Shown here: one piece after another, positions 11,033 through 25,600 of the stretch
Layout: every line of letters starts with the position of its first letter
How positions within the stretch are numbered: the stretch's first letter is position 1
Source: Symsagittifera roscoffensis
Taxonomy: Eukaryota; Xenacoelomorpha; Acoela; Convolutidae
Assembly: GCF_963678635.1 (NCBI RefSeq)
Contig: NC_087063.1
Location: 784,287 to 848,286 of the forward strand
DNA length: 64,000 nt
Direction of reading: 5' to 3'
The notes under the pieces: generated by a model
Databases searched by the model: none
The model's input: only the letters and a program-made list of their open reading frames with translations
Told to the model about the DNA's origin: nothing
Program-made: the position numbers and the translations under genes

Positions 11033-14000
11033 ACTGATGAATTTTGAGTGTAGTACCGCAAATATTTGATGTGATAAGATATTTCAAAAAAATTTATTGT
11101 CAAATTAGGATACCGTACAAGCGACTGAATTGAATTGAGCGTCATAAATCAGTGAATATTTGATGTGATAAGATATTTCAAACAGATTTAACGTCGAATT
11201 AAGATACCACCAAACAAACGCCTGAATTGAATTGAGCGTCATAAATCAGTGAACATTTGATGTGATAATATATTTCAAAGAGATTTATCGTCGAATTAGG
11301 ATACCACCACACAAGCGACTGAATTGAATTGAGCGTCATAAATCAGTGAATATTTGATGTGATAAGATGTTTCAAAGAGATTTATCGTCGAATTAGGATA
11401 CCACCGTACAAGCGACTGAATTGAATTGAGCGTCATAAATCAGTGAACATTTGATGTGATAAGATATTTCAAAGAGATTTATCGTCGAATTAGGATACCA
11501 CCGTACAAGCGACTGATTTGAATTGAGCGTCATAAATTAGTGAATATTTGATGTGATAAGATATTTCAAAGAGATTTATCGTCGAATTAGGATACCACCG
11601 TACAAGCGACTGAATTGAATTGAGCGTCATAAATCAGTGAATATTTGATGTGACAAGATATTTCAAAGAGATTTATCGTCGAATTAGTATACCACCTTAC
11701 AAGCGACTGAATTGAATTGAGCGTCATAAATCAGTGAATATTTGATGTGACAAGATATTTCAAAGAGATTTATCGTCGAATTAAGATACCGCCGTACAAG
11801 CGACTGAATTGAATTGAGCGTCATAAATCAGTGAATATTGATGTGATAAGATATTTCAAAGAGATTTATCGTCGAACTAGGATACCACCGTACAAGCGAC
11901 TGAATTGAATTGAGCGTCATAAATCAGTGACTTTTTGATGTGATAAGATATTTCAAAGAGATTTATCGTCGAATTAGGATACCACCGTACAAGCGACTGA
12001 ATTGAATTGAGCGTCATAAATCAGTGAATATTTGATGTGATAAGATATTTCAAAGACATTTATCGTCGAATTAGGATACCACCGTACAAGCGACTGAATT
12101 GAATTGAGCGTCATAAATCAGTGAATATTTGATGTGATAAGATATTTCAAAGAGATTTATCGTCGAATTAGGATACCACCGTAAAAGCGACTGAATTGAA
12201 TTGAGCGTCATAAATCAGTCAATATTTAAGGTGATAAGATATTTCAAAGAGATTTATCGTCGAATTAGGATACCACCGTACAAGCGACTGAATTGAATTG
12301 AGCGTCATAAATCAGTGAATATTTGATGTGATAAGATATTTCAAAGAAATTTATCGTCGAATTAGGATACCACCGTACAAGCGACTGAATTGAATTGAGC
12401 GTCATAAATCAGTGAATATTTGATGTGATAAGATATTTCAAAAAGATTTATCGTCGAATTAGGATACCACCGTACAAGCGACTGAATTGAATTGAGCGTC
12501 ATAAATCAGTGAATATTTGATGTGATAAGATATTTCAAAGAGATTTATTGTCGAATTAGGATACCACCGTACAAGCGACTGAAATGATTTGAGCGTCATA
12601 AATCAGTGAATATTTGATGTGATAAGATATTTCAAAAAGATTTATCGTCGAATTAGGATACCACCGTACAAGCAACTGAATTGAATTGAGCGTCATAAAA
12701 CAGTGAATATTTGATGTGATAAGATATTTCAAAGAGATTTATCGTCGAATTAGGATACCACCGTACAAGCGACTGAAATGATTTGAGCGTCATAAATCAG
12801 TGAATATTTGATGTGATAAGATATTTCAAAGAAATTTATCGTCGAATTAGGATACCACCGTACAAGCAACTGAATTGAAATGAGCGTCTTAAATCAGTGA
12901 ATATTTGATGTGATAAGATATTTCAAAGAGATTTATCGTCGAATTAGGATACCACCGTACAAGCGACTGAATTGAATTGAGCGTCATAAATCAGTGAATA
13001 TTTGATGTGATAAGATATTTCAAAGAGATTTATCGTCGAATTAGGATACCACCGTACAAGCGACTGAATTGAATTGAGCGTCATAAATCAGTGAATATTT
13101 GATGTGATAAGATATTTCAAAGAAATTTATCGTCGAATTAGGATACCACCGTACAAGCGACTGAATTGAATTGAGCGTCATAAATCAGTGAATATTTGAT
13201 GTGATAAGATATTTCAAAAAGATTTATCGTCGAATTAGGATACCACCGTACAAGCGACTGAATTGAATTGAGCGTCATAAATCAGTGAATATTTGATGTG
13301 ATAAGATATTTCAAAGAGATTTATCGTCGAATTAGGATACCACCGTACAAGCAACTGAATTGAATTGAGCGTCATAAAACAGTGAATATTTGATGTGATA
13401 AGATATTTCAAAGAGATTTATCGTCGAATTAGGATAACACCGTACAAGCGACTGAAATGATTTGAGCGTCATAAATCAGTGAATATTTGATGTGATAAGA
13501 TATTTCAAAGAAATTTATCGTCGAATTAGGATACCACCATACAAGCGACTGAATTGAAATGAGCGTCTTAAATCAGTGAATATTTGATGTGATAAGATAT
13601 TTCAAAGAGATTTATCGTCGAATTAGGATACCACCGTACAAGCGACTGAATTGAATTGAGCGTCATAAATCAGTGAATATTTGATGTGATAAAATATTTC
13701 AAAGAGATTTATCGTCGAATTAGGATACCACCGTACAAACGACTGAATTGAATTGAGCGTCATAAATCAGTGAATATTTGATGTGATAAAATATTTCAAA
13801 GAGATTTATCGTCGAATTAGGATACCACCGTACAAGCGACTGAATTGAATTGAGCGTCATAAATCAGTGAATATTTGATGTGATAAGATATTTCAAAGAG
13901 ATTTATCGTCGAATTAGGATACCACCGTACAAGCGACTGAATTGAATTGAGCGTCATAAATCAGTGAATATTTGATGTGATAAGATATTTCAAAATTATT

Positions 14001-17000
14001 TATCGTCGAATTAGGATACCACCGTACAAGCGACTGAATTGAATTGAGCGTCATAAATCAGTGAATATTTGATGTGATAAGATATTTCAAAGAGATTTAT
14101 CGTCGAATTAGGATACCACCGTACAAGCGACTGAATTGAAATGAGCGTCTTAAATCAGTGAATATTTGATGTGATAAGATATTTCAAAAAGATTTATCGT
14201 CGAATTAGGATACCACCGTACAAGCGACTGAATTGAATTGAGCGTCATAAATCAGTGAATATTTGATGTGATAAGATATTTCAAAGAGATTTATCGTCGA
14301 ATTAGGATACCACCGTACAAGCGACTGAATTGAATTTAGCGTCATAAATCAGTGAATATTTGATGTGATAAGATATTTCAAAGAGATTTATCGTCGAATT
14401 AGGATACCACCGTACAAGCGACTGAATTGAATTGAGCGTCATAAATCAGTGAATATTTGATGTGATAAGATATTTCAAAGAGATTTATCGTCGAATTAGG
14501 ATACCACCGTAAAAGCGACTGAATTGAAATGAGCGTCTTAAATCAGTGAATATTTGATGTGATAAGATATTTCAAAAAGATTTATTGTCGAATTAGGATA
14601 CCACCGTACAAGCGACTGAATTGAATTGAGCGTCATAAATCAGTGAATATTTGCTGTGATAAGATATTTCAAAGAGATTTATCGTCGAATTAGGATACCA
14701 CCGTACAAGCGACTGAATTGAATTGAGCGTCATAAATCAGTGAATATTTGATGTGATAAAATATTTCAAAGAGATTTATCGTCGAATTAGGATACCATCG
14801 TACAAGCGACTGAATTGAATTGAGCGTCAAAAATCAGTGAATATTTGATGTGATAAGATATTTCAAAGTGATTTATCGTCGAATTAGGATACCACCTTAC
14901 AAGCGACTGAATTGAATTGAGCGTCATAAATCAGTGAATATTTGATGTGATAAGATATTTCAAAGACATTTATCGTCGAATTAGGATACCACGGTACAAG
15001 CGACTGAATTGAAATGAGCGTCTTAAATCAGTGAATATTTGATGTGATAAGATATTTCAAAAAGATTTATCGTCGAATTAGGATACCACCGTACAAGCGA
15101 CTGAATTGAATTGAGCGTCAAAAATCAGTGAATATTTGATGTGATAAGATATTTCAACGAGATTTATCGTCGAATTAGGATACCACCGTACAAGCGACTG
15201 AATTGAAATGAGCGTCATAAATCAGTGAATATTTGATGTGATAAGATATTTCAAAGACATTTATCGTCGAAATAGGATACCACCGTACAAGCGACTGAAT
15301 TGAATTGAGCGTCATAAATCAGTGAATATTTGATGTAATAAGATATTTCAAAGAGATTTATCTTCGAATTAGGATACCACCGTACAAGCCACTGAATTGA
15401 ATTGAGCGTCATAAATCAGTGAATATTTGATGTGATAAGATATTTCAAAGAGATTTATCGTCGAATTAGGATACCACCGTACAAGCGACTGAATTGAATT
15501 GAGCGTCATAAATTAGTGTATATTTGATGTGATAAGATATTTCAAAGAGATTTATCGTCGAATTAGGATACCACCGTACAAGCGACTGAATTGAATTGAG
15601 CGTCATAAATCAGTGAATATTTGATGTGATAAGATATTTCAAAGACATTTATCGTCGAATTAGGATACCACCGTACAAGCGACTGAATTGAATTGAGCGT
15701 CATAAATCAGTGAATATTTGATGTGATAAGATATTTCAAAGAGATTTATCGTCGAATTAGAATACCACCGTACAAGCGACTGAATTGAATTGAGCGTCAT
15801 AAATCAGTAAATATTTGATGTGATAAGATATTTCAAAGAGATTTATCGTCGAATTAGGATACCACCGTACAAGCGACTGAATTGAATTGAGCGTCATAAA
15901 TCAGTGAATATTTGATGTGATAAGATATTTCAAAGAGATTTATCGTCGAATTAGGATACCACCGTACAAGCGACTGAATTGAATTGAGCGTCATAAATCA
16001 GTGAATATTTGATGTGATAAGATATTTCAAAGAGATTTATCGTCGAATTAGGATACCACCGTACAAGCGACTGAATTGAATTGAGCGTCATAAATCAGTG
16101 AATATTTGATGTGATAAGATATTTCAAAGAAATTTATCGTCGAATTAGGATACCACCGTACAAGCGACTGAATTGAATTGAGCGTCATAAATCAGTGAAT
16201 ATTTGATGTGATAAGATATTTCAAAGAGATTTATCGTCGAATTAGGATACCGTACCAGCGATTGAATTGAATTGAGCGTCATAAATCAGTGAATATTTGA
16301 TGTGATAAGATATTTCAAAGAGATTTATTGTCGAATTAGGATACCATCGTACAAGCGGCTGAATTGAATTGAGCGTCATAAATCAGTGAATATTTGATGT
16401 GATAAGATATTTCAAAGACATTTTTTGTCGAATTAGTATACCACCGTACAAGCGACTGAATTGAATTGAGCGTCATAAATCAGTGAATATTTGATGTGAT
16501 AAGATATTTCAAAGAGATTTATCGTCGAATTAGGATACCACCGTACAAGCGACTGAATTGAATTGAGCGTCATAAATTAGTGAATATTTGATGTGATAAG
16601 ATATTTCAAAGAGATTTATCGTCGAATTAGGATACCACCGTACAAGCGACTGAATTGAATTGAGCGTCATAAATCAGTGAATATTTGATGTGATAAGATA
16701 TTTCAAAGAGATTTATCGTCGAATTAGGATACCACCGTACAAGCGACTGAATTGAATTGAGCGTCATAAATCAGTGAATATTTGATGTGATAAGATATTT
16801 CAAAGAGATTTATCGTCGAATTAGGATACCACCGTACAAGCGACTGAATTGAATTGAGCGTCATAAATCAGTGAATATTTGATGTGATAAGATGTTTCAA
16901 AGAAATTTATCGTCGAATTAGGATACCACCGTACAAGCGACTGAATTGAATTGAGCGTCATAAATCAGTGAATATTTGATGTGATAAGATATTTCAAAGA

Positions 17001-20000
17001 GATTTATCGTCGAATTAGGATACCGTACCAGCGATTGAATTGAATTGAGCGTCATAAATCAGTGAATATTTGATGTGATAAGATATTTCAAAGAGATTTA
17101 TTGTCGAATTAGGATACCACCGTACAAGCGGCTGAATTGAATTGAGCGTCATAAATCAGTGAATATTTGATGTGATAAGATATTTCAAAGACATTTTTTG
17201 TCGAATTAGTATACCACCGTACAAGCGACTGAATTGAATTGAGCGTCATAAATCAGTGAATATTTGATGTGATAAGATATTTCAAAGAGATTTATCGTCG
17301 AATTAGGATACCACCGTACAAGCGACTGAATTGAATTGAGCGTCATAAATTAGTGAATATTTGATGTGATAAGATATTTCAAAGAGATTTATCGTCGAAT
17401 TAGGATACCACCGTACAAGCGACTGAAATGAATTGAGCGTCATAAATCAGTGAATATTTGATGTGATAAGATATTTCAAAGAGATTTATCGTCGAATTAG
17501 GATACCACCGTACAAGCGACTGAATTGAATTGAGCGTCATAAATCAGTATATATTTGATGTGATAAGATATTTCAAAGAGATTTATCGTCGAATTAGGAT
17601 ACCACCGTACAAACGACTGAATTGAATTGAGCGTCATAAATCAGTGAATATTTGATGTGATAAGATATTTCAAAGAGATTTATCGTCGAATTAGGATATC
17701 ACTGTACAAGCGACTGAATTGAATTGAGCGTCATAAATCAGTGAATGTTTGATGTGATAAGATATTTCAAAGAGACTTATCGTCGAATTAGGATACCACC
17801 GTACAAGCGACTGAATTCAATTGAGCGTCATAAATCAGTAAATATTTGATGTGATAAGATATTTCAAAGAGATTTATCGTCGAATTAGGATACCGTACCA
17901 GCGACTGATTTGAATTGAGCGTCATAAATCAGTGAATATTTGATGTGATAAGATATTTCAAAGAGATTTATCGTCGAATTAGGATACCGTACCAGCGATT
18001 GAATTGAATTGAGCGTCATAAATCAGTGAATATTTGATGTGATAAGATATTTCAAAGAGATTTATCGTCAAATTAGGATACCACCGTACAAGCGACTGAA
18101 TTGAATTGAGCGTCATAAATCAGTGAATATTTGATGTGATAAGATATTTCATAGAGATTTATCGTCAAATTAGGATACCACCGTACAAACGACTGAATTG
18201 AATTGAGCGTCATAAATCAGTGAATATTTGATGTGATAAGATATTTCAAAGATATTTATCGTCAAATTAGGATACCGTACCAGGGACTGAATTGAATTGA
18301 GCGTCATAAATCAGTGAATATTTGATGTGATAAGATATTTCAAAGAGATTTATTGTCGAATTAGGATACCATTGTACAAGCGACTGAATTGAATTGAGCG
18401 TCATAAATCAGTGAATATTTGATGTGATATGATATTTCAAAGAGATTTATCGTCGAATTAGGATACCACCGTACAAGCGACTGAATTGAATTGAGCGTCA
18501 TAAATCAGTGAATATTTGATGTGATAAGATATTTCAAAGATTTTTATCGTCAAATTAGGATACCATACCAGCGAGTGAATTGAATTGAGCGTCATAAATT
18601 AGTGAATATTTGATGTGATGAGATATTTCAAAGACATTTATCGTCGAATTAGGATACCACCGAACAAGCGACTGAATTGAATTGAGCGTCATAAATCAGT
18701 GAATATTTGATGTGATAAGATATTTCAAAGAGATTTATCGTCGAATTAGGATACCACCGTACAACCGACTGAATTGAATTGAGCGTCATAAATCAGTGAA
18801 TATTTGATGTGATAAGATATTTCAAAGAGATTTATCGTCGAATTAGGATACCACCGTACAAGCGACTGAATTGAATTGAGCGTCATAAATCAGTGAATAT
18901 TTGATGTGATAAGATATTTCAAAGAGATTTTTCGTCGAATTAGGATACCACCGTACAACCGACTGAATTGAATTGAGCGTCATAAATCAGTGAATAGTTG
19001 ATGTGATAAGATATTTCAAAGAGATTTATCGTCGAATTAGGATACCACCGTACAAGCGACTGAATTGAATTGAGCGTCATAAATCAGTGAATATTTGATG
19101 TGATAAGATATTTCAAAGAGATTTATCGTCGAATTAGGATACCACCGTACAAGCGACTGAATTGAATTGAGCGTCATAAATTAGTGAATATTTGATGTGA
19201 TAAGATATTTCAAAGAGATTTATCGTCGAATTAGGATACCACCGTAAAAGCGGCTGAATTGAATTGAGCGTCATAAATCAGTGAATATTTGATGTGATAA
19301 GATATTTCAAAGAGATTTATTGTCGAATTAGGATACCGTACCAGCGACTGAATTGAATTTAGCGTCATAAATCAGTGAATATTTGATGTGATAATATATT
19401 TCAAAGAGATTTTTCGTCGAATTAGGATACCGTACCAGCGACTGAATTGAATTGAGCGTAATAAATCAGTGAATATTTGATGTGATAAGATATTTCAAAG
19501 AGATTTATCGTCGAATTAGGATACCGTACCAGCGATTGAATTGAATTGAGCGTCATAAATCAGTGAATATTTGATGTGATAAAATATTTCAAAGAGATTT
19601 ATCGTCGAATTAGGATACCGTACCAGCGATTGAATTGAATTGAGCGTCATAAATCAGTGAATATTTGATGTGATAATATATTTCAAAGAGATTTATCGTC
19701 GAATTAGGATACCGTACCAGCGACTGAATTGAATTGAGCGTAATAAATCAGTGAATATTTGATGTGATAAGATATTTCAAAGAGATTTATCGTCGAATTA
19801 GGATACCACCGTACAAGCGACTGAATTGAATTGAGCGTCATAAATCAGTGAATATTTGATGTGATAAGATATTTCAAAGAGATTTATCGTCGAATTAGGA
19901 TACCGTACCAGCGACTGAATTGAATTGAGCGTCAAAAATCAGGGAATATTTGATCTGATAAGATATTTCAAAGAGGTTTATCATCGAATTAGGATACCAC

Positions 20001-21264
20001 CGTACAAGCGACTGAATTGAATTGAGCGTCATAAATCAGTGAATATTTGATGTGATAAGATGTTTCAAAGAGATCTATCGTCGAATTAGGATACCGTACC
20101 AGCGACTGAATTGAATTGAGCGTCATAAATCAGTGAATATTTGATGTGATAAGATATTTCAAAGAGATTTATCGTCGAATTAGCATACCGTACCAGCAAC
20201 TGAATTGAATTGAGCGTCATAAATCAGTGAATATTTGATGTGATGAGATATTTCAAAGACATTTATCGTCGAATTAGGATACCACCGTACAAGCGACTGA
20301 ATTGAATTGAGCGTCATAAATCAGTGAATATTTGATGTGATAAGATATTTCAAAGAGATCTATTGTCGAATTAGGATACCGTACCAGCGACTGAATTGAA
20401 TTGAGCGTCATAAATCAGTGAATATTTGATGTGATAAGATATTTCAAAGAGATTTATCGTCGAATTAGGATACCGTACCAGCAACTGAATTGAATTGAGC
20501 GTCATAAATCAGTGAATATTTGATGTGATAACATATCTCAAAGAGATTTATCGTTGAATTAGGATACCGTACCAGCGACTGAATTGAATTGAGCGTCATA
20601 AATCAGTGAATATTTGATGTGATAAGATATTTCAAAGAGATTTATCGTCGAATTAGGATACCGTACCAGCAACTGAATTGAATTGAGCGTCATAAATCAG
20701 TGAATATTTGATGTGATAACATATCTCAAAGAGATTTATCGTTGAATTAGGATACCGTACCAGCGACTGAATTGAATTGAGCGTCATAAATCAGTAAATA
20801 TTTGATGTGATAAGATATTTCAAAGAGATTTATCGTCGAATTAGGATACCGTACCAGCAACTGAATTGAATTGAGCGTCATAAATCAGTGAATATTTGAT
20901 GTGATAACATATCTCAAAGAGATTTATCGTTGAATTAGGATACCGTACCAGCGACTGAATTGAATTGAGCGTCATAAATCAGTGAATATTTGATGTGATA
21001 AGATATTTCAAAGAGATTTATCGTCGAATTAGGATACCGTACCAGCAACTGAATTGAATTGAGCGTCATAAATCAGTGAATATTTGATGTGATAACATAT
21101 CTCAAAGAGATTTATCGTTGAATTAGGATACCGTACCAGCGACTGAATTGAATTGAGCGTCATAAATCAGTGAATATTTGATGTGATAAGATATTTCAAA
21201 GAGATTTATCGTCGAATTAGGATACCGTACCAGCGACTGAATTGAATTGAGCGTCATAATTCAG
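11033..21264. repeat. 97/94-bp satellite array B (main array)
   Basis: About 106 tandem monomers over ~10.2 kb. The left and central part uses the 97-bp form (GATACCACCGTACAAGCG). From about 16240, and mostly from 19300, a 94-bp form lacking three bases (GATACCGTACCAGCG) becomes common. Higher-order repeats are visible. A 7-monomer unit of 679 bp has marker AAATGAGCGTCTT at 12881 and 13560 and marker GAAATGATTTGAG 679 bp apart. An 8-monomer unit of 773 bp has marker GACATTTTTTGTCG at 16421 and 17194. A 2-monomer unit of 188 bp is marked by ACATATCTCA at 20531, 20719, 20907 and 21095. No reading frame runs through the array. Confidence 0.97.
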
Positions 21265-22616
21265 TGAAAGCTTCAAAAATAATTTTTCCGTTCTCCTCAC
21301 GTCGAAACCAAAATTCCAACTGTAATTAGACTTGCTTGTTTTTTTATGCTCATTGCTTTCCGGAAAACAACTCAAAAACAATCTCTACTAGCAATTCAAA
21401 ATTTTTGTATCGGTTTCATCTTATATATTTTCTCGAAAATCAACAAAACTCAGGCATAAAACATGGTCAAAAACTCCGATTTATTTGAACATTTTGACTC
21501 CGAAATCGAAGTACAAAGTTTTAAAAATTGACTGTAGTAACTCAACATTCTTCTGATTATTTCATATTCTTTGTTTGAAAGGGGTTCAAGATTCGACAAC
21601 AATGCACCAAATAAATGCATAAGCCAAACGAAGATATTATTCACGTCATCACAGTTTCCTAAAAGCATAGTGAAAATTCAAAAAGTATTTACTAGTTTTG
21701 ACCAAGTACTAGGTATTACAATTTGGGTATTACAATATCTCAAAAGCTCAATGAATTCAATTTTCAAACTGTAAGAAATGCATTCGATATAATTGGTTTT
21801 CTAAGTAAACAACAGTGCTCGTATCAAGACAAAACCCAGAATCTTCTGACGCCTATGAAAGAAGCCATCCTGAATGTCCTTTCACCAATGAGGGATACCA
21901 TCTGATTTTTACTGCTGATAATATAAAAAAATTAAGTGTTGCAATTTGAGTCGTGTATGGAGTTTTTAAAACCAATTAGCTGCCTCAATTCAATTTGGAA
22001 CTATTTTGTTGTGCGGAGGTTAAAAAAAACCAGCAGTTGTAGACACAAACATGGCAGTATACTATAGTGGTGTTCACACCCGGCTGGCGCCATGCATATC
22101 AAAAGATCGATACCCCGAAAAACCAGAGTTATGTAAAAGTGGTGTAATTAATAAAAATTACTTTTTTATTTTATTTTACAAAATTTTTCGCCTGTTTTGA
22201 TTAAACCCAGCTGAATTGGAAAATAAAAGCAACCCAGCTAATTTGGAAAATAATGGGCTCAATTGTTTTTGTTTGAGTTGTTTGAACGCGTTATACAGTT
22301 TGAATTGGGTCTAACTAATGTTTTTGTCATGTGAACAAATTTCTGCGGATTTTTTTTCATTGTTATCACCATTAAACCATTTATGATCAAATTACCCGTT
22401 TTTTTTATTCAAAAACAATTTAAAAATAAAAAATAAATTGAAAGTTAATTAGCGAAACAAATTTTTTAATTATTTATCTATTTATCTAAGTTTAGATTAA
22501 ACAATAATAATAGCTTTCAGAAAACCGTGATTTTTTTTTACAAATTGTGACTTTCGACTTGGCCATTTCTGACACATTTTTTGGGATCAAGTTAACATCC
22601 TTCCTCCCCCCCCCTC
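21265..22616. repeat. Non-satellite island between arrays, copy 1 (~1.35 kb)
   Basis: Unique-looking AT-rich DNA that starts abruptly inside a satellite monomer (CAGTGAAAGCTTC) and ends at a poly-C tract at about 22603-22617, where satellite resumes in mid-monomer. A nearly identical copy lies at 28290-29640 (offset 7025). It contains a CCTCAATTCAATTTGGAAC / TTTTGTTGTGCGG block also found at 290-340. The frames of 60-72 codons are short and not convincing. Confidence 0.9.
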
Positions 22617-25600
22617 CCGAATTAGGATACCACCGTACAAGCGACTGAATTGAATTGAGCGTCATAAATCAGAGAATATTTGATGTGATAAGATATTTCA
22701 AAGAGATTTATTGTCGAGTTAGGATACCGTACCAGCGACTGAATTGAATTGAGCGTCATAAATCAGTGAATATTTGATGTGATAAGATAATTCAAAGAGA
22801 TTTATCGTCAAATTAGGATACCACCGTACAAGCGACTGAATTGAATTGAGCGTCATAAATCAGTGAATATTTGATGTGATAAGATATTTCATAGAGATTT
22901 ATCGTCAAATTAGGATACCACCGTACAAGCGACTGAATTGAAATGAGCGTCATAAATCAGTGAATATTTGATGTGATAAGATATTTCAAAGATATTTATC
23001 GTCAAATTAGGATACCGTACCAGGGACTGAATTGAATTGAGCGTGATAAATCAGTGAATATTTGATGTGATAAGATATTTCAAAGAGATTTATTGTCGAA
23101 TTAGGATACCACCGTACCAGCAACTGAATTGAATTGAGCGTCATAAATCAGTGAATATTTGATGTGATAAGATATTTTAAAGATATTTGTCGTCGAATTA
23201 GGATACCGTACCAGCGACTGAATTGAATTGAGCGTCATAAATCAGTGAATATTTGATGTGATGAGATATTTCAAAGACATTTATCGTCGAATTAGGATAC
23301 CACCGTACAAGCGACTGAATTGAATTGAGCGTCATAAATCAGTGAATATTTGATGTGATAAGATATTTCAAAGAGATTTATCGTCGAATTAGGATACCAC
23401 CGTACAACCGACTGAATTGAATTGAGCGTCATAAATCAGTGAATATGTGATGTGATAAGATATTTCAAAGAGATTTGTCGTCGAATTAGGATACCACCGT
23501 ACAAGCGACTGAATTGAATTGAGCGTCATAAATCAGTGAATAGTTGATGTGATAAGATATTTCAAAGAGATTTATCGTCGAATTAGGATACCACCGTACA
23601 AGCGACTGAATTGAATTGAGCGTCATAAATCAGTGAATATTTGATGTGATAAGATATTTCAAAGAGATTTATCGTCGAATTAGGATACCACCGTACAAGC
23701 GACTGAATTGATTTGAGCGTCATAAATTAGTGAATATTTGATGTGATAAGATATTTCAAAGAGATTTATCGTCGAATTAGGATACCACCGTAAAAGCGGT
23801 GGAATTGAATTGAGCGTCATAAATCAGTGAATATTTGATCTGATAAGATATTTCAAAGAGATTTATCGTCGAATTAGGATACCGTACCAGCGACTGAATT
23901 GAATTGAGCGTCATAAATCAGTGAATATTTGATGTGATAAGATAATTCAAAGAGATTTATCGTCGAATTAGGATACCGTACCAGCGATTGAATTGAATTG
24001 AGCGTCATAAATCAGTGAATATTTGATGTGATAAAATATTTCAAAGAGATTTATCGTCGAATTAGGATACCGTACCAGCGACTGAATTGAATTGAGCGTC
24101 ATAAATCAGTAAATATTTGATGTGATAATATATTTCAAAGAGATTTATCGTCGAATTAGGATACCGTACCAGCGACTGAATTGAATTGAGCGTCATAAAT
24201 CAGGGAATATTTGATGTGATAATGTATTTCAAAGAGATTTATCGTCGAATTAGGATACCGTACCAGCGACTGAATTGAATTGAGCGTCATAAATCAGCGA
24301 ATATTTGATGTGATAAGATATTTCAAAGAGTTTTATCGTCGAATTAGGATACCACCGTACAAGCGACTGAATTGAATTAAGCGTCATAAATCAGTGAATA
24401 TTTGATGTGATAAGATATTTCAAAGAGATTTATCGTCGAATTAGGTTACCGTACCAGCGACTGAATTGAATTGAGCGTCAAAAAACAGGGAATATTTGAT
24501 CTGATAAGATATTTCAAAGAGGTTTATTGTCGATTTAGGATACCACCGTACAAGCGACTGAATTGAATTGAGCGTCATAAATCAGTGAATATTTGATGTG
24601 ATAAGATATTTCAAAGAGATTTATCGTCGAATTAGGATACCACCGTACAAGCGACTGAATTGAATTGAGCGTCATAAATCAGTGAATATTTGATGTGATA
24701 AGATATTTCAATGATATTTATCGTCGAATTAGGATACCGTACCAGCGACTGAATTGAATTGAGCGTCAAAAATCAGGGAATATATGATCTGATAAGATAT
24801 TTCAAAGAGGTTTATCGTCGAATTAGGATACCACCGTACAAGCGATTGAATTGAATTGAGCGTCATAAATCAGTGAATATTTGATGTGATAAAATATTTC
24901 AAAGAGATTTATTGTCGAATTAGGATACCGTACCAGCGACTGAATTGAACTGAGCGTCATAAATCAGTGAATATTTGATGTGATAAGATATTTCATAGAG
25001 ATTTATCGTCAAATTAGGATACCACCGTACAAGCGACTGAATTGAATTGAGCGTCATAAATCAGTGAATATTTGATGTGATAAGATATTTCAAAGATATT
25101 TATCGTCAAATTAGGATACCATACCAGGGACTGAATTGAATTGAGCGTCATAAATCAGTGAATATTTGATGTGATAAGATATTTCAAAGAGATTTATTGT
25201 CGAATTAGGATACCACCGTACAAGCGACTGAATTGAATTGAGCGTCATAAATCAGTGAATATTTGATGTGATAAGATATTTCAAAGAGATTTATCGTCGA
25301 ATTAGGATACCACCGTACAAGCGACTGAATTGAATTGAGCGTCATAAATCAGTGAATATTTGATGTGATAAGATACTTCAAAGATATTTATTGTCGAATT
25401 AGGATACCGTACCAGCGACTGAATTGAATTGAGCGTCATAAATCAGTGAATATTTGATGTGATGAGATATTTCAAAGACATTTATCGTCGAATTAGGATA
25501 CCACCGTACAAGCGACTGAATTGAATTGAGCGTCATAAATCAGTGAATATTTGATGTGATAAGATATTTCAAAGAGATTTATCGTCGAATTAGGATACCA

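Larger units (their letters stand above)
6977..12510. repeat. Tandem segmental duplication, copy B
   Basis: Second copy of the 1414-6976 segment. The correspondence continues into the satellite: the first ~15 monomers of the array at 11033 carry the same private variants, in the same order, as those of copy A (a CAAACAAACGCC monomer, GTGACAAG monomers, a monomer lacking one T, a GTCAATATTTAAGG monomer). Beyond about 12510 the array of copy B continues for another ~8.7 kb, so array expansion is separate from, or later than, the duplication. Confidence 0.88.

Noticed and set aside
21450-21905. Conserved-looking 60-72 codon frames in both islands
   Set aside because: Near identity reflects the recent 7-kb duplication. 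There are no motifs and low complexity.
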